Positions 7,467-15,366 of a stretch of DNA of 16,247 nucleotides are shown piece after piece. Location: the NCBI GenBank assembly GCA_030626465.1, contig DAOUOU010000045.1, positions 1 to 16,247 on the forward strand, given 5' to 3'. A model generated the notes under the pieces. The model saw nothing but the letters and a program-made list of their open reading frames with translations. It ran no database searches and was not told where the DNA came from. This DNA comes from Bacteroidales bacterium (GTDB lineage: Bacteria; Bacteroidota; Bacteroidia; Bacteroidales; UBA10428). How positions within the stretch are numbered: position 1 is the stretch's first letter; each line of letters opens with the position of its first letter. Both the position numbers and the translations under genes were made by a program.

Positions 7467-10400
7467 TTAATTTACAGTTTCAACACCTACTTTTCCATGA
7501 CAGTTCTTATACTTCTTGCCACTTCCACAAGGGCACGGATCGTTGCGCCCCACCTTCTTATCAACACGCACAGGTTGTACTTTTTGAGCTTGTTTTCTTT
7601 CCTGTCCTTCACCTTCCCCTTCACCATAGGATGAGCCAAAATCTCTTTTCCTTGTCTGTAGTCTGCTCATATCTGTGCGGTGTGGTTGTTCTCCACGACG
7701 CACCTCACTCGGATCCTGCACAGGCAACTGACCTTTCATCAGAACATTCGCAACTTCTTTGTTTATCTTGTCAATCATGGTTTTGAACAGCTCAAAAGAT
7801 TCGAACTTATAAATCAGCAGGGGATCTTTCTGCTCATATGTAGCACTTTGCACCGATTGTTTCAGGTCATCGAGCTCGCGCAGGTGTTCCTTCCAGTTAT
7901 CATCAATGGTGGCAAGAGTAAGTGATTTTTCGTACGAACGAATTAGCTCCTCACATTCCGAATTGTAGCTTTTCTCAAGGTTTGTAACCACATTATATGT
8001 CTTAAAGCCATCGGTAATAGGCACCAGTATACTCTCATACGCTTTCGCCTGCCGTTCGTATACAGCTTTGATAACAGGAAATGCCTGCTTGCGAATAGTT
8101 TCTGTTTTTCTTAGGTAAGAAGCACGCACTCCTTCATACAACTTTTCTGTCATTTCGCGGGTACTCAATTTTATGTACTCTTTTTCGCTGATCGGGTTGT
8201 TGATGGAGAGTAACCGGATGATCTCAAAATTGAATTCCTCATAATCTGTATTTGCATAAAACTGATCTACAATACTATCACATACATCGTACATCATATT
8301 TGCTATATCCACTGAAATACGATCGCCATACAAAGCATTATGACGTTTGGTATAAATCACTTCACGTTGTGAATTCATAACATCATCATATTCCAGCAGC
8401 CGTTTACGAATACCAAAGTTGTTTTCCTCCACCTTTTTTTGTGCTCGTTCAATCGACTTGGTTATCATGCTATGCTGTATGACTTCACCTTCTTTAAGTC
8501 CCATACGATCCATCAATCCCGCTATCCGATCCGAACCAAATAATCGCATCAGATCATCTTCCAGGCAGACATAGAACTGGGAGGAGCCCACATCTCCCTG
8601 CCGCCCGCTTCGCCCCCTTAACTGCCTGTCAACACGCCTCGATTCATGTCTTTCCGTGCCAAGAATTGCAAGACCTCCAGCCTCCTTAACCTCAACCGGA
8701 AGTTTAATGTCGGTCCCTCTGCCTGCCATATTGGTAGCAATTGTAACGGTTCCTGGCTTTCCTGCTTCGGCAACAATATCTGCTTCCTTCTGGTGCAATT
8801 TCGCATTCAGAACATTATGCTTAATGCCCTTCATTTTTAACATTCGGCTTAAGAGTTCAGAAATTTCAACAGAGGTTGTTCCTACAAGTGAAGGTCTTCC
8901 TCCTTTTACAAGCTGAGTAATTTCATCGATTACCGAATTGTATTTCTCGCGTTTGGTTTTGTAAATCATATCTTCCCTGTCGTCACGAACGATTGGTCTA
9001 TTTGTGGGGATAACAACAACATCCAATTTGTAGATGTCCCAGAACTCTCCGGCTTCTGTTTCTGCGGTTCCTGTCATACCGGCAAGCTTATGGTACATGC
9101 GGAAATAATTTTGCAGAGTAATAGTAGCATAGGTCTGAGTTGCTGCTTCAACCTTAACATTTTCCTTTGCTTCAATTGCCTGGTGTAAGCCATCGGAATA
9201 ACGACGCCCCTCCATGATACGACCAGTCTGTTCATCAACGATCTTAACCCTGTTGTCTATCACAACATATTCCACATCCATTTCAAACATGGTATAGGCT
9301 TTGAGCAACTGAATTACCGTATGTATTCTTTCTGATTTTATTGCGTAGTCCTGAATAAGCTTATCTTTTCTGGTCAGCATTTCTTCGGTCGATAATCCGG
9401 CTTTTTCCAATTCGACAATCTCCGATCCGATATCAGGCATTATAAAAAAGCTTGGATCATCAGAAGAAGTTGTTATGGTCTCTGTCCCTTTATCAGTAAG
9501 ATCTACCGAATTTTGCTTTTCTTCAATTACAAAATACAAATCATCCGTTACCTTATGCATGTGTTTGCTGTTCTCCTGCATATAGAAATTTTCAGTCTTT
9601 AGCAGAAGTGCTTTATTCCCTTCTTCGCTCAGGAATTTTATCAATGCCTTATTTTTAGGTAATCCCATGAATGCCTGAAGTAATTTAAATCCCCCGTCTT
9701 CATTATTCTCTTCGGCAATTAATTTCTTTGCCTCAGCCAATAGTTCTGTTACAAGTTTTCGTTGTTGACTTACAAGCTTCTCAACCCGGGGGCGATAATT
9801 TTCAAATTCCTGGTTCTCTCCTTTGGGAACAGGACCCGATATAATCAGAGGGGTACGTGCATCGTCGATCAGCACCGAGTCTACTTCATCAACAATAGCA
9901 TAATTGTGTTTCCTCTGAACAAGATCCTGAGTATTGATTGCCATGTTATCTCTCAGATAGTCAAAACCAAATTCATTGTTTGTACCATAGGTGACATCTG
10001 CCTGATATGCCTGTCGTCTTTCTGCCGAATTGGGTTGATGTTTGTCAATACAATCAACCCGCAAACCATGAAATTCAAAAATTGGTCCCATCCATTCTGA
10101 GTCACGTTTTGCCAGGTAATCATTTACTGTGACAATGTGTACACCTCGCCCCGATAGCGCGTTCAGAAATACAGGCAGGGTAGCAGCAAGGGTTTTTCCT
10201 TCACCGGTGGCCATCTCTGCAATCTTCCCCTGATGTAAGACAACACCACCTATTAATTGTACATCATAATGGATCATGTCCCAGATAATTTCGTTGCCAC
10301 CGGCGATCCACTTGTTGTAATACCTTGCTTTTTTATCTCCATGAATTTCAACACAATCGCGTGAAGCTGCCAGATCACGATCGAAATCGGTAGCTGTAAC

Positions 10401-10793
10401 TTCAAGGTATTCGTTATCGTTAAATCGCTTAGCAGTTTCTTTAATCAAAGCAAAGGCAACCGGTAAAATCTCATCAAGGGCTTTTTCAATATTGTCGTCA
10501 ATTGTTTTTTCAATTTTGTCAATCTCTTCAAAAATCTCTTCTTTTCTTGATATGTTTTGTGTCTCTTTTTCGGCTTTTTCTTTCAGAGCCTCTATCTCTT
10601 TTAATTCTTCTGCAATATAATCCTGAACGAATGCTTTCAATTCCCTGGTCTTATCCCTTAAGGCATCGTTTGAAAAATTTTCCAGCTTACTGTGTTCTGC
10701 GTTTATCTTTTCACCATAGGGCGTTAACTCTTTTATATCTCTCTCTGACTTACTGCCAAACAGTCTACCAATAATATCAAAAATTGCACTCAT
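7467..10793 (-). CDS. secA: Preprotein translocase ATPase SecA
   Basis: SecA drives export of unfolded preproteins through SecYEG at the inner membrane by ATP hydrolysis. The 1108-aa product has the Walker A motif MATGEGKT near residue 197, the DEVDSVLIDDARTPLIISGP motif II region near 301, the ATNMAGRGTDI motif near 690, HRVGR-like RQLRGRSGRQGD next to it, the helical scaffold/wing region after that, and a C-terminal zinc motif CPCGSGKKYKNCHG (about 1084-1098) that binds SecB or ribosomes in other bacteria. E. coli SecA has 901 residues. The extra length here comes from a charged insert near residues 60-105 and another of about 100 residues in the preprotein-binding region (about 330-440), both typical of Bacteroidota. 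The start MSAIFDIIGRLFGSKSERDIK fits the family. It is monocistronic by spacing. Confidence 0.97.
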   Translation of the reverse strand: MSAIFDIIGRLFGSKSERDIKELTPYGEKINAEHSKLENFSNDALRDKTRELKAFVQDYIAEELKEIEALKEKAEKETQNISRKEEIFEEIDKIEKTIDDNIEKALDEILPVAFALIKETAKRFNDNEYLEVTATDFDRDLAASRDCVEIHGDKKARYYNKWIAGGNEIIWDMIHYDVQLIGGVVLHQGKIAEMATGEGKTLAATLPVFLNALSGRGVHIVTVNDYLAKRDSEWMGPIFEFHGLRVDCIDKHQPNSAERRQAYQADVTYGTNNEFGFDYLRDNMAINTQDLVQRKHNYAIVDEVDSVLIDDARTPLIISGPVPKGENQEFENYRPRVEKLVSQQRKLVTELLAEAKKLIAEENNEDGGFKLLQAFMGLPKNKALIKFLSEEGNKALLLKTENFYMQENSKHMHKVTDDLYFVIEEKQNSVDLTDKGTETITTSSDDPSFFIMPDIGSEIVELEKAGLSTEEMLTRKDKLIQDYAIKSERIHTVIQLLKAYTMFEMDVEYVVIDNRVKIVDEQTGRIMEGRRYSDGLHQAIEAKENVKVEAATQTYATITLQNYFRMYHKLAGMTGTAETEAGEFWDIYKLDVVVIPTNRPIVRDDREDMIYKTKREKYNSVIDEITQLVKGGRPSLVGTTSVEISELLSRMLKMKGIKHNVLNAKLHQKEADIVAEAGKPGTVTIATNMAGRGTDIKLPVEVKEAGGLAILGTERHESRRVDRQLRGRSGRQGDVGSSQFYVCLEDDLMRLFGSDRIAGLMDRMGLKEGEVIQHSMITKSIERAQKKVEENNFGIRKRLLEYDDVMNSQREVIYTKRHNALYGDRISVDIANMMYDVCDSIVDQFYANTDYEEFNFEIIRLLSINNPISEKEYIKLSTREMTEKLYEGVRASYLRKTETIRKQAFPVIKAVYERQAKAYESILVPITDGFKTYNVVTNLEKSYNSECEELIRSYEKSLTLATIDDNWKEHLRELDDLKQSVQSATYEQKDPLLIYKFESFELFKTMIDKINKEVANVLMKGQLPVQDPSEVRRGEQPHRTDMSRLQTRKRDFGSSYGEGEGEGQERKQAQKVQPVRVDKKVGRNDPCPCGSGKKYKNCHGKVGVETVN

Positions 10794-10818
10794 GATTGAA
10801 AGCTTATATGAAGTGCCA

Positions 10819-10826
10819 CAAAATTA
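10819..10826 (-). promoter_or_regulatory. Candidate -7 box for secA
   Basis: The minus strand reads TAATTTTG, an exact fit to TAnnTTTG, 26 bp before the secA ATG at 10793. That predicts a leader of about 19 nt. A -33 TTTG is not obvious; only a TTTC at 10840-10843 is near, and it is too close. Moderate-to-low support. Confidence 0.35.
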
Positions 10827-11002
10827 ATGGAATTATTGTGAAAGCCTATAAGAAATAAATTAACAAGCCTATCATATTACTGAAAATATACCTGATCGAA
10901 ATCAGATTAATTCTTCGGAAGTAAATATTGGTTTGAAAAATTTACAATAGAATAACTAATTTTTTGTTTTTTTGTTATACAATCGATCCAATTGCATAAC
11001 AA

Positions 11003-14000
11003 ATGATGAAAATCTGGCTTTTTGTTTCCCTCTGGCTGATTCACCTGCCGGTAGTAAACGCGCAACCCTGGATGAGGACTATCTCGAAAGAGAAAAGCGC
11101 CACCGGAGAAGAACCTTCTTTCTATGAAATACAAGATGCTTTTAATCAATATTGGGCAGATAGAGAAATAGAAAAGGGGAAAGGGTATTTGCAATTCAGG
11201 CGCTGGGAAAATTTTATGGAACCCCGGGTATATCCCTCAGGGAAAATTGATCCTATTGCTTATCAGGAAGCATTCTGGAGCAAAACATTCAATAAATCTA
11301 TGAATAAGGCCGCTCCAGATTGGACTAGTCTTGGACCCACCAATACACCTGACTTTATTAATACTTCAAATAAAACAGGTAACGGAAGGATCAATTGCAT
11401 AGCTTTTCATCCCGATGATCCAAATATTTTATACGCCGGCGCTCCCTCAGGAGGATTGTGGATCAGTGAGAATGGCGGACAAACATGGCGTACAACAACC
11501 GATCAGTTATCATCAATCGGTGTATCAGATGTTGTTGTCGATCACGTTGATCCCGATGTTGTATATGTTGCAACCGGTGACGGAGATAATATTGATACTT
11601 ACGGAGTGGGCGTAATCAAGTCAGAAAACAGAGGTGAAACATGGCAACCCACAGCTCTTTCATATGATGTTGTGGATTATACCTATTTCAGGCGCATCAT
11701 TATGGATCCGGTGAATCCTGGTATTATGCTTACCACTTCGAATCGTGGCATCTTCAAAACTACTAATGGATGGAGTAGCTTTACACAGGTTGTTGCCGGA
11801 AATTTCATGGACATGGAGTCCCATCCTGGCAACTCATCGGTAATTTATGCTACCACTTCCAGTTGGGAGGGCAACGCCAAAATTTATCGTTCCATCAATG
11901 GTGGCAATACCTTCACTGTTATCATGAATGGTATAGATGCAGCTAATCAATACAACCGGATCGAACTTGCCGTTACACCGGATGAACCAAACTCGGTATT
12001 CGCCCTGATCAGTGATAGCGAAACAAGCGGATTTTATGCGCTCTATAAATCAACAGACCAGGGCACAAACTGGCAATCTATCTATGGGCATGGAATCAAC
12101 GATATGAATCTCCTGGGATGGGATCCCCAGGGGAGCGATCAGGGTGGACAAGGGTGGTATGATCTTTCGCTTGCCGTTTCACCAGCCAATGCAGATTTAA
12201 TTTTGGTTGGCGGAATAAATATCTGGAAAAGCCCGAATGGAGGTGCAGGATGGGACCTATCGGGTTTATGGTATGCAACCCATCGTAACAACTATGTACA
12301 CGCTGATCAGCATATGTTTGTGTACAGTCCGCACAACTCAGAATTGTTTTGCGGAAACGATGGCGGAATATACATGTCTGATGATCATGGAGAAACATGG
12401 AACGATCTGAGTGACGGACTGGAAATATTGCAGAGTTACCGAATAGGAGTTTCGCAAACCGAAAGTGATATGGTTATTTCAGGAAACCAGGACAATGGTA
12501 CATTTCTTTATAGGGACAACATATGGAATGGTGTATATGGCGGAGATGGAATGGAGTGTATCATTGACTATACCAATCCGGACATTATATATAGCTCAGT
12601 GTATTATGGCAATATCTACAAGTCGATGGACGGGGGATTGAGCTACCGGCCTGTTAAACCCTCGCCGGATCTTTCGGGTGCATGGATTACACCATACATT
12701 ATGAGCAGAAATTATCACAATAAACTATACATAGGATATGATCAGATCTATAAAACTGTTGACGGAGGCTCGAAGTGGGTGATTGTATCTGATTTTACAG
12801 GCGGGAATTTGGCTGTTATTCGCATAGCTCCGTCAAATGAAAATTATTTGTACGCATCTGACTGGAATAATATATGGAAGACAAGCGATGGCGGAAAAAA
12901 CTGGACAAAGATAAATAACAATTTACCTGTTGTTGTCATTACGGATATAGCTATCTCCGGTACCGATCCGAATAAAATATGGATAAGTGCCTCTGGTTAT
13001 GATGACAACGAAAAGGTGTTTTACTCCATGAATGGAGGCAACAGCTGGATTAATTTTTCGCAGGGATTACCAAATGTGCCGGCAAATTGCCTGCTCTATC
13101 ACGAGGGATCGAATCAGCAATTGTATGTGGGAACAGACATTGGAATATTTCATCGTAATGCCACCATGAATAGCTGGGAAGACTTCAGTGGAAATCTGCC
13201 AAATGTAATAGTAAATGAACTTGAATTTCAGGAAAACGATAACACCTTATTTGCGGGTACTTACGGAAGAGGTATCTGGAGAGTCAATCTGCCGGATACA
13301 TTCAAAGTTTCTCCCACAGCAATTGAAGTGAATATTTCAGAAGCATGTTTGAATGGAGAGCTCATGTTCACATTGAAATCGGATGTTGATGAATTTGACA
13401 GTATTCAATGGGATTTTGGACCTGATGCTTTTGTATCTGATGAATCTAACGAGGATACTATGCTTGTCAGGTTTGGTTCCATTGGAAAAAAAGATATAAC
13501 AATTACAACATATCCTGGTGGCATTCACCGCTCTGAAATATATTATGAATTCATCAATGTAGTTGAATCAATTGAATTTGAAGTGTTTCCTGGCGAATTA
13601 TATAATTGTGATTCGGACAGCACAGAAATATATATAACAGGCAATTATGAATTATTATTCTCTCCATCAGACTGGGTGAATCAGACTTCGCAGAACACAG
13701 CGTTTGTTGAACTGCATCCGGGTACTCTGACAATTACCGCAGCACATGGAACCTGCATAAATTCTTATAATCTGGATATAATAGATATACCGGATGATAT
13801 CTGTGCTGCCCTGACCATATATGAAGGTGTTAATGGACCCTTTTCCAACAGTTGTGCAACGCCTCAGGCAGATGAACCCGTTCCGCCGGAAGGTACAGGA
13901 AATTATGGAGGTTGTTTTTCACAGTCTGGCTGGTGTCAGTCTGAGGCCAGAATAGACAATAGTGTATGGTTCAGGTTTGAATATCCCGACAATATACCTG

Positions 14001-14536
14001 GCATGTCTATCGAGACAGAAGGATTTGATAACCAGATAGCTGTTTACAAGGCTAATTCATGCCAGGATTTGCTGGATGGTAATTATATCTTGCTTGCTGC
14101 AAATGACGATTTTCAAAGTAATGCTGATTATGCAGCTACCATTACTAATCTGGCAGGAGCTGAAGCAGGTGATAATTTATGGCTTCAGGTTGACGGTTCT
14201 TACGGAGGCGCTACAGGAACATTCAAGATCACTCTGAACCATTTTACCATCAGCAATTCACAAGATATTATGCCCCTGCCCGGAGGAGACAATATAAAAG
14301 TGTATCCAAATCCGACGGATGGAAATTTTATCATTGAAATCAATGGTCCTCTTAATCGCGAAATAAGTATTGAAGTTTTGGATATATCTGGAAATATTAT
14401 TTCAAGTTATTTCATCGGGAATGCTCTTTCTCCCATAACAACAGAAGTCGATATGAAGGGAAGTGCTCCTGGCATGTACCTGGTAAAAATTACCAGCCGG
14501 AATAATACTATTGTCAGAAAAGTATTTGTACACTGA
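11003..14536 (+). CDS. Large T9SS-exported Asp-box (sortilin/VPS10-like) propeller protein
   Basis: This 1177-aa protein has a signal peptide (MMKIWLFVSLWLIHLPVVNA, cut before QPW). A conserved lead region (about 30-100, with KGYLQFRRWENFMEPRVYP) comes next. A long Asp-box beta-propeller region (about 110-750) follows, with at least ten S/T-x-D/N-x-G-x-x-W motifs: SENGGQTW, SENRGETW, SINGGNTF, STDQGTNW, SPNGGAGW, SDDHGETW, SMDGGLSY, TVDGGSKW, TSDGGKNW, SMNGGNSW. Next are a PKD-like beta-sandwich (about 766-852), a cysteine-bearing PPC-like domain (about 931-1085, NSVWFRFEYPDN) and a T9SS type A sorting domain (1099-1177, VYPNPTDGNF to PGMYLVKITSRNNTIVRKVFVH). SecA/SecYEG would export it, and T9SS would then carry it to the cell surface or medium. 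Asp-box propellers occur in sialidases, VPS10 receptors and xyloglucanases; no catalytic site is evident here, so binding or adhesion is as likely as hydrolysis. Only plus-strand gene in the window. Confidence 0.9.
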   Translation: MMKIWLFVSLWLIHLPVVNAQPWMRTISKEKSATGEEPSFYEIQDAFNQYWADREIEKGKGYLQFRRWENFMEPRVYPSGKIDPIAYQEAFWSKTFNKSMNKAAPDWTSLGPTNTPDFINTSNKTGNGRINCIAFHPDDPNILYAGAPSGGLWISENGGQTWRTTTDQLSSIGVSDVVVDHVDPDVVYVATGDGDNIDTYGVGVIKSENRGETWQPTALSYDVVDYTYFRRIIMDPVNPGIMLTTSNRGIFKTTNGWSSFTQVVAGNFMDMESHPGNSSVIYATTSSWEGNAKIYRSINGGNTFTVIMNGIDAANQYNRIELAVTPDEPNSVFALISDSETSGFYALYKSTDQGTNWQSIYGHGINDMNLLGWDPQGSDQGGQGWYDLSLAVSPANADLILVGGINIWKSPNGGAGWDLSGLWYATHRNNYVHADQHMFVYSPHNSELFCGNDGGIYMSDDHGETWNDLSDGLEILQSYRIGVSQTESDMVISGNQDNGTFLYRDNIWNGVYGGDGMECIIDYTNPDIIYSSVYYGNIYKSMDGGLSYRPVKPSPDLSGAWITPYIMSRNYHNKLYIGYDQIYKTVDGGSKWVIVSDFTGGNLAVIRIAPSNENYLYASDWNNIWKTSDGGKNWTKINNNLPVVVITDIAISGTDPNKIWISASGYDDNEKVFYSMNGGNSWINFSQGLPNVPANCLLYHEGSNQQLYVGTDIGIFHRNATMNSWEDFSGNLPNVIVNELEFQENDNTLFAGTYGRGIWRVNLPDTFKVSPTAIEVNISEACLNGELMFTLKSDVDEFDSIQWDFGPDAFVSDESNEDTMLVRFGSIGKKDITITTYPGGIHRSEIYYEFINVVESIEFEVFPGELYNCDSDSTEIYITGNYELLFSPSDWVNQTSQNTAFVELHPGTLTITAAHGTCINSYNLDIIDIPDDICAALTIYEGVNGPFSNSCATPQADEPVPPEGTGNYGGCFSQSGWCQSEARIDNSVWFRFEYPDNIPGMSIETEGFDNQIAVYKANSCQDLLDGNYILLAANDDFQSNADYAATITNLAGAEAGDNLWLQVDGSYGGATGTFKITLNHFTISNSQDIMPLPGGDNIKVYPNPTDGNFIIEINGPLNREISIEVLDISGNIISSYFIGNALSPITTEVDMKGSAPGMYLVKITSRNNTIVRKVFVH

Positions 14537-14540
14537 AAAA

Positions 14541-14575
14541 ATGATTGCCACAACTTTATTTTTTGTAGCAACCAT
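14541..14575. terminator. Hairpin between convergent genes, possible bidirectional terminator
   Basis: ATGATTGCCACAA (14541-14553) pairs with TTGTAGCAACCAT (14563-14575) at 11 of 13 positions around a nine-base loop. It begins four bases after the stop of the T9SS protein and lies between that gene and the convergent ferritin gene. No strong T-run follows on either strand, so termination is inferred from position and structure only. Confidence 0.35.
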
Positions 14576-14646
14576 TGATATTTTACCAACTCTGATAAGT
14601 ACCCGTAAATCGGCCAGACAAGAATAATTACCTTAGCGGATATACA

Positions 14647-15153
14647 CTATTTTTCTGATTCTCCCCCGCTCTTCCGCATTGCTATGATATCTCTGTCAAA
14701 GAGGTATAAATTGTTCTCGCCCAGTAAATTAAGCTTGTCTAATATTTCACTAACCTGTGCTTCTTCTTCAATCTGTTCGGTTACAAACCATTGAATCCAG
14801 CTTTGAGTTGTGTAATCTTTTTCTTCGATGGTGGCAGCAACAATCTGATTGATGGAATCAGAGATATATTGCTCATGTTTAAAGATTTCCTCAAACATAT
14901 TTTTGATATTCTTTTGTTCTTTAGGTGGCTGTTTGAAAGCAGGAACAATAACATGTCCGCCCCTCTCATTGATATAATGTATAATCTTAAGCATGTGTTC
15001 TTTTTCTTCTTCGGCCTGGGTGTAAAGCCATACCGCAATGCCTGCATAACCATTCACTTCGGCCCATGAAGCCATGGCCAGATACAGGTTAGAAGAATAA
15101 CCTTCCTTTTCGATTTGATCATTTAATATATTCTCTATCTTTTTTAAGAGCAT
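14647..15153 (-). CDS. ftnA: Ferritin (FtnA-type non-heme iron storage protein)
   Basis: This 168-aa protein matches the length of bacterial ferritin. All E. coli FtnA ferroxidase and nearby iron ligands are present at identical numbering: Glu17, Glu50 and His53 (EEEKEHM), Glu94 (KHEQY), and Gln127 with Glu130 (TEQIEEE). It should form a 24-subunit cytoplasmic cage that oxidises Fe(II) with O2 or H2O2 and stores it as a ferric mineral. The methionine ligand of bacterioferritin haem is not evident, so this is ferritin and not Bfr. The start at 15153 gives the normal N-terminus (MLLKKIENILNDQIEKEGYSS). The gene is convergent with the T9SS protein gene, and on its 5' side a 213-bp spacer holding a large palindrome separates it from icd. 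No recognisable Fur box was seen. Confidence 0.95.
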   Translation of the reverse strand: MLLKKIENILNDQIEKEGYSSNLYLAMASWAEVNGYAGIAVWLYTQAEEEKEHMLKIIHYINERGGHVIVPAFKQPPKEQKNIKNMFEEIFKHEQYISDSINQIVAATIEEKDYTTQSWIQWFVTEQIEEEAQVSEILDKLNLLGENNLYLFDRDIIAMRKSGGESEK

Positions 15154-15222
15154 AATTGTTTATTTTAATGGTTAATAGATAAAATAAAATTATTGATTTC
15201 TTAGTATCTGCAAGAAAACTCA

Positions 15223-15345
15223 GTGTTTGATAAGAAAACGTCAAGTTCAAGGCTTGCAAAGTAATGAAAAAGCACAGTTTACTATAGTAAATGAGCATTT
15301 TTCATTACGAGCGTAACGCAGAAATTGGCGTTTTCTTGCAAACAC
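15223..15345. repeat. Large nested imperfect palindrome between icd and ferritin
   Basis: Outer arms at 15223-15244 and 15325-15345 are near-perfect reverse complements (GTGTTTG..AAGAAAACG..CAA, with one bulge and one or two mismatches). Inner arms GTAATGAAAAAGC (15261-15273) and GCATTTTTCATTAC (15295-15308) pair over 13 bases with one bulge. The centre is a perfect 14-bp palindrome, TTTACTATAGTAAA (15278-15291). The stretches 15245-15260 and 15309-15324 pair poorly and would form an internal loop. A partial further copy of the arm motif (CAAGAAAAC) lies at 15211-15219. It could be a dispersed palindromic repeat (MITE- or REP-like), a structured RNA, or a terminator/processing hairpin for icd. 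Structure seen directly; role unknown. Confidence 0.85.
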
Positions 15346-15366
15346 TAATTATAAAAATTGTGACTA

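Noticed and set aside
9762..10100. 112-aa plus-strand frame inside secA
   Set aside because: Antisense to a highly conserved SecA region; its openness is explained by secA codon use.
10907..11194. 95-aa minus-strand reading frame over the start of the T9SS protein
   Set aside because: It overlaps the signal peptide and N-terminal region of the plus-strand gene, has low-complexity composition, and shows no domain.
14791..15069. 92-aa plus-strand frame antisense to ferritin with a phenylalanine run
   Set aside because: The phenylalanines are the complement of ferritin GAA/AAG codons; no independent start context or domain.
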